Part shown: positions 59,463 through 61,540 of the stretch, one piece after another
How positions within the stretch are numbered: the first letter of the stretch is position 1
Layout of the letters: every line of letters starts with the position of its first letter
Translations under genes and position numbers: made by a program
Notes under the pieces: generated by a model
Seen by the model: only the letters and a program-made list of their open reading frames with translations
The model's database searches: none
What the model was told of the DNA's origin: nothing
NCBI GenBank assembly: GCA_001464385.1
Contig: LNFB01000157.1
Span: 1 to 61,540, forward strand
Length of the DNA stretch: 61,540 nucleotides
Reading direction: 5' to 3'
Origin: Deltaproteobacteria bacterium Ga0077550
GTDB taxonomy: Bacteria; Myxococcota_A; Polyangia; Nannocystales; Nannocystaceae

Positions 59463-60523
59463 TGGGCGTGCTCCGTGAGCAGGACGATCTTGCCGACCGT
59501 GTTCCCGGTCTCGAGCGAGCGCTGGGCCTCGCCCGCGGCCGCGAGCGGGAAGGTCGACACCGCAGGCGCGCGCAGCAGCCCCTCGTCGAACCACCGCGTG
59601 ATCTGGCCCATGGACTCCGCCAGCAGCTTGGCGTGATCGAAGAGGTAGCTGAGGTTGAAGCCCATCACGCTGCGGTTGCGCGTGGTCAGGTCGAACGGCG
59701 AGATCCGAGGGGTGCGCAGCCAGTGCCAGGCCAGCCGCCACCAACGCAGCTTCTGATCGGCCCGCGGCAGCATCGACGCGAAGCCGTAGACGATCAGGCG
59801 GCCCATCGGCGCGAGGTGGCGCAGCGACGCGCCGAGCGTGTCGACGCCGTTGGCGTCGAAGACCACGTCGTATCCGGCCGGCGAGTGGGTCTCGGCCTCG
59901 TCCCACAGGCGGCCCGCGGAGCGATCGATCACCGCGTGGGCCCCGAGCGCGTGGGCGTGCTCGACCTTGTGCGCGCCACCGACGACGCCGACGACGTGGC
60001 AGCCGAGGACCCGGGCGATCTGGACCAGCGCCCCGCCGACCCCACCCGCGGCCGAGTGCACGAGGACGTGGGCGCCGTGCTTGGGCCGCGCGAGCTCGAC
60101 GGCCGCGTGGTAGGCGGTGAGGTAGACGGCGGGCACGGCCGCAGCTTGGACCATCGTCATGCCGCGGGGGATCGCGAACACCTGCCGCCGCGGCACCACG
60201 AGGTCGCTCGCGTAGCCGCCGAACCGCGTCACCGCGATGACCTCGTCGCCCACGCGCACGTCCGTGACGTCGCCCCCGACCCGCGCGACCACGCCCGCGA
60301 CCTCGAAGCCGGGCGTGATCGGCCAACCGACGTAGTCCTTGGCGGAGCTGTAGAGCCCCATGCGCACGACGCAGTCGGCGTAGTTGACCCCGGCGGCGTG
60401 CACCTGCACGTGGACGTCCTGCGCCGACAGCCGCGGCAACACATGCCGCTCGAGTCGGAGGCGATCGTAGCCGCCGCGGCGATGGATCACGATCTTGTCG
60501 AGCCCGTCGGTGGGACGAGGCAC
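59459..60523 (-). CDS. Zinc-independent quinone oxidoreductase-like (VAT-1-like MDR family)
   Basis: A 354-residue medium-chain dehydrogenase/reductase. VNYADCVVRMGLYSS, PGFEVAGVV and GDEVIAVTRFGGYA mark the catalytic GroES-like fold; HSAAGGVGGALVQIARVLG (in part) is the NADP-binding Gly-rich loop of the zinc-free quinone oxidoreductase branch, and DVVFDANG follows. The layout is closest to VAT-1/zeta-crystallin-like proteins. I chose GTG 60523 (VPRPTDGLDKIVIH) because residues encoded upstream are Arg/Trp-rich and implausible. It heads the operon with the pseudouridine synthase. Confidence 0.88.
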   Translation of the reverse strand: MPRPTDGLDKIVIHRRGGYDRLRLERHVLPRLSAQDVHVQVHAAGVNYADCVVRMGLYSSAKDYVGWPITPGFEVAGVVARVGGDVTDVRVGDEVIAVTRFGGYASDLVVPRRQVFAIPRGMTMVQAAAVPAVYLTAYHAAVELARPKHGAHVLVHSAAGGVGGALVQIARVLGCHVVGVVGGAHKVEHAHALGAHAVIDRSAGRLWDEAETHSPAGYDVVFDANGVDTLGASLRHLAPMGRLIVYGFASMLPRADQKLRWWRLAWHWLRTPRISPFDLTTRNRSVMGFNLSYLFDHAKLLAESMGQITRWFDEGLLRAPAVSTFPLAAAGEAQRSLETGNTVGKIVLLTEHAQ

Positions 60524-60611
60524 GCCCTTCGAGGCGCGAGATGGTTCGCTGGCGCTCAAGCGGCGAGAGTGTCGCCGAGTCGGCCCCCGGACGCGAGCCT
60601 CGACGCGAGCC

Positions 60612-61181
60612 TCAGCGATACGGCATCGCCGACAGCGACACTGCGGCGTGCTCGAAGCGCTGCAGATCGACCATCGCGGCGGCCAGTGCGGCCAGGACGC
60701 GGTCGGCATCCGGCGCGGCGGGGAACATCGCCTCGTCGAACACGGCGTCGGTGCGCTCGAAGATCCCCGGGGCGAAGACCAGCGCCCACAGCGGCCGCGC
60801 GTCGAGGCCGAGCCCGACCAGCGCCGCGCGCTCGGCGGGTGGCAACCGACGCAGCGACAACAACCACTCCCACAGCGCGCGGCGGGCCTCGGAGATCGCC
60901 GCGCCGCCGCGCGAGGCCCAGCGCGGCAGCGCGAGGCTGGTGAGCGCGCGGAGCCGACGCAGCGGCGTCTCGATCGCCCAGCGCGTCATGCGGGCGCCGT
61001 CGACGAGGCGGGCGAGCGGCGGGCTCAGCTGCTCGGCCTCGAGGTCGCGCTCGGCCGGCAACGCGATCAACGCGGCATCGATCGCGCGGCGGCGGCGGGC
61101 CACGGTGCGGCGCCGCGCGACCGTGACCCCGGTCGCGACCGCAGCGACCGTCCCGAGCACCCAGGGGTCCACGCCGAGCAT
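60612..61181 (-). CDS. Hypothetical membrane-anchored helical protein
   Basis: A 189-residue protein. A short hydrophobic N-terminal segment (residues about 5-17, DPWVLGTVAAVATGV) is followed by an Arg-rich stretch, giving an N-out/C-in anchor, and then by an alpha-helical Leu/Ala/Arg-rich domain with no recognised family. The ATG 61181 is directly preceded by GAGGAGG, and TACCAT ends 8 nt before it; this site has both a purine run and a -10-like element. It is divergent from the CoA transferase gene. Confidence 0.65.
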   Translation of the reverse strand: MLGVDPWVLGTVAAVATGVTVARRRTVARRRRAIDAALIALPAERDLEAEQLSPPLARLVDGARMTRWAIETPLRRLRALTSLALPRWASRGGAAISEARRALWEWLLSLRRLPPAERAALVGLGLDARPLWALVFAPGIFERTDAVFDEAMFPAAPDADRVLAALAAAMVDLQRFEHAAVSLSAMPYR

Positions 61182-61189
61182 CCTCCTCG

Positions 61190-61195
61190 ATGGTA
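61190..61195 (-). promoter_or_regulatory. -10-like hexamer upstream of hypothetical gene
   Basis: TACCAT on the minus strand ends 8 nt before the ATG at 61181, with the intervening bases purine-rich. Confidence 0.4.
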
Positions 61196-61309
61196 CGGCA
61201 AAGCCCCGCGGTGTCACCTCGCCGCGGTGCGGCGCGTGGGACGCCCGCGCGATCACGAGTCTCGGCCGCATCGACCGGAGGCCCGGCACCGTGGCACGCT
61301 CGGACGCAC

Positions 61310-61540
61310 GTGACCGACACCGCCCCGACCCCGGCGCTGCGCGGCCTCCGGGTGCTCGAGCTCGGCCAGCTCCTCGCCGGCCCCTACGCGGCGATGCTGC
61401 TCGCGGGCTTCGGCGCCGAGGTCATCAAGATCGAGCCGCCCATCCACGGCGATCCGCTCCGGCGGTGGCGCAAGCTCGAGGACGGCACCTCGCTGTGGTG
61501 GCGATCGCTCGGTCGCAACAAGCGCAGCGTCACCGCGGAT
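61310..61540 (+). CDS. CaiB/BaiF-type CoA transferase (class III), 3' partial
   Basis: The first 77 residues of a class III CoA transferase, cut by the window end. LRGLRVLELGQLLAGPYAAMLLAGFGAEVIKIEPP (quoted by LELGQLLAGPYAAMLL and EVIKIEPP) is the invariant N-terminus of the family, including the region that binds CoA; the segment DPLRRWRK ... SLWWRSLGRNKRSVTAD (in part) follows the expected order. The start GTG 61310 is 9 nt after a CACGCT sequence. The CoA donor and acceptor cannot be judged from this fragment. Confidence 0.93.
   Translation, partial: MTDTAPTPALRGLRVLELGQLLAGPYAAMLLAGFGAEVIKIEPPIHGDPLRRWRKLEDGTSLWWRSLGRNKRSVTAD

Overview
The window is a very GC-rich bacterial chromosome segment, almost fully coding on both strands, with no rRNA, tRNA, CRISPR array, insertion sequence or phage gene that I could see. 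Several traits point to a myxobacterium, most likely of the Nannocystis/Plesiocystis type. There are many lipoproteins with Ser/Thr/Asp-rich linkers and Cys-rich motifs. Three secreted proteins carry C-terminal tails of a hydrophobic stretch plus an Arg cluster (MYXO-CTERM-like). There is also a eukaryotic-type Ser/Thr kinase with TPR-like repeats. The taxonomic call is inference from gene style only.

Layout. 1-5.0 kb: the end of a long-chain acyl-CoA synthetase, a protein with repeats like the MshEN module, a lipoprotein, a ParB-like protein and a small outer-membrane-type protein. 5.1-11.2 kb: a PpiC-type lipoprotein foldase, then miaB, a GroES-like protein with a 15-Asp insert, and a signal peptide peptidase (SppA) fused to a beta-barrel-like domain and broken by a frameshift. 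11.2-14.5 kb: a methyltransferase/TerB-like pair, panB and an iron superoxide dismutase. 14.6-21.5 kb: a second barrel-SppA protein translationally linked to mutS2, divergent from a frameshifted Na+/H+-antiporter-like gene. 21.5-27.7 kb: a twin-domain Ser/Thr kinase, a carboxypeptidase-regulatory-like membrane protein and a phosphohexomutase.

28-36.6 kb: an ABC-2-like membrane protein, a VWA lipoprotein, three tandem metzincin-like secreted paralogs (two with a lost zinc ligand) and another lipoprotein. 36.6-44 kb: a lipoprotein, an unknown protein, a MoxR ATPase/CoxE-like VWA pair, an L,D-transpeptidase lipoprotein and an HtrA-like protease. 44-51 kb: a small lipoprotein, an enoyl-CoA hydratase open reading frame running in frame into a YqeY domain, a D-cysteine desulfhydrase-like enzyme, a zinc-ribbon/TPR protein and an ABC-F ATPase. 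51-61.5 kb: a DUF1285-like protein, an orphan adenine methyltransferase, a cytochrome c lipoprotein, the mrfA-mrfB repair pair behind an inverted repeat that resembles a LexA site, an RluA pseudouridine synthase with a quinone-oxidoreductase-like gene, a hypothetical protein and the start of a CaiB-type CoA transferase.

Common themes are envelope biogenesis and quality control (PpiC, SppA twice, HtrA-like, L,D-transpeptidase, lipoproteins) and genome or RNA maintenance (mutS2, mrfAB, miaB, rluA-like). Two window-wide expression features stand out. Many start codons lie 6-11 nt after a TAnnnT-like -10 hexamer, which suggests leaderless transcripts. Adjacent genes also repeatedly share GTGA/ATGA stop-start overlaps. 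Two otherwise intact genes each appear to lack about 16 nt inside a conserved motif, which is either recent decay or an assembly problem.
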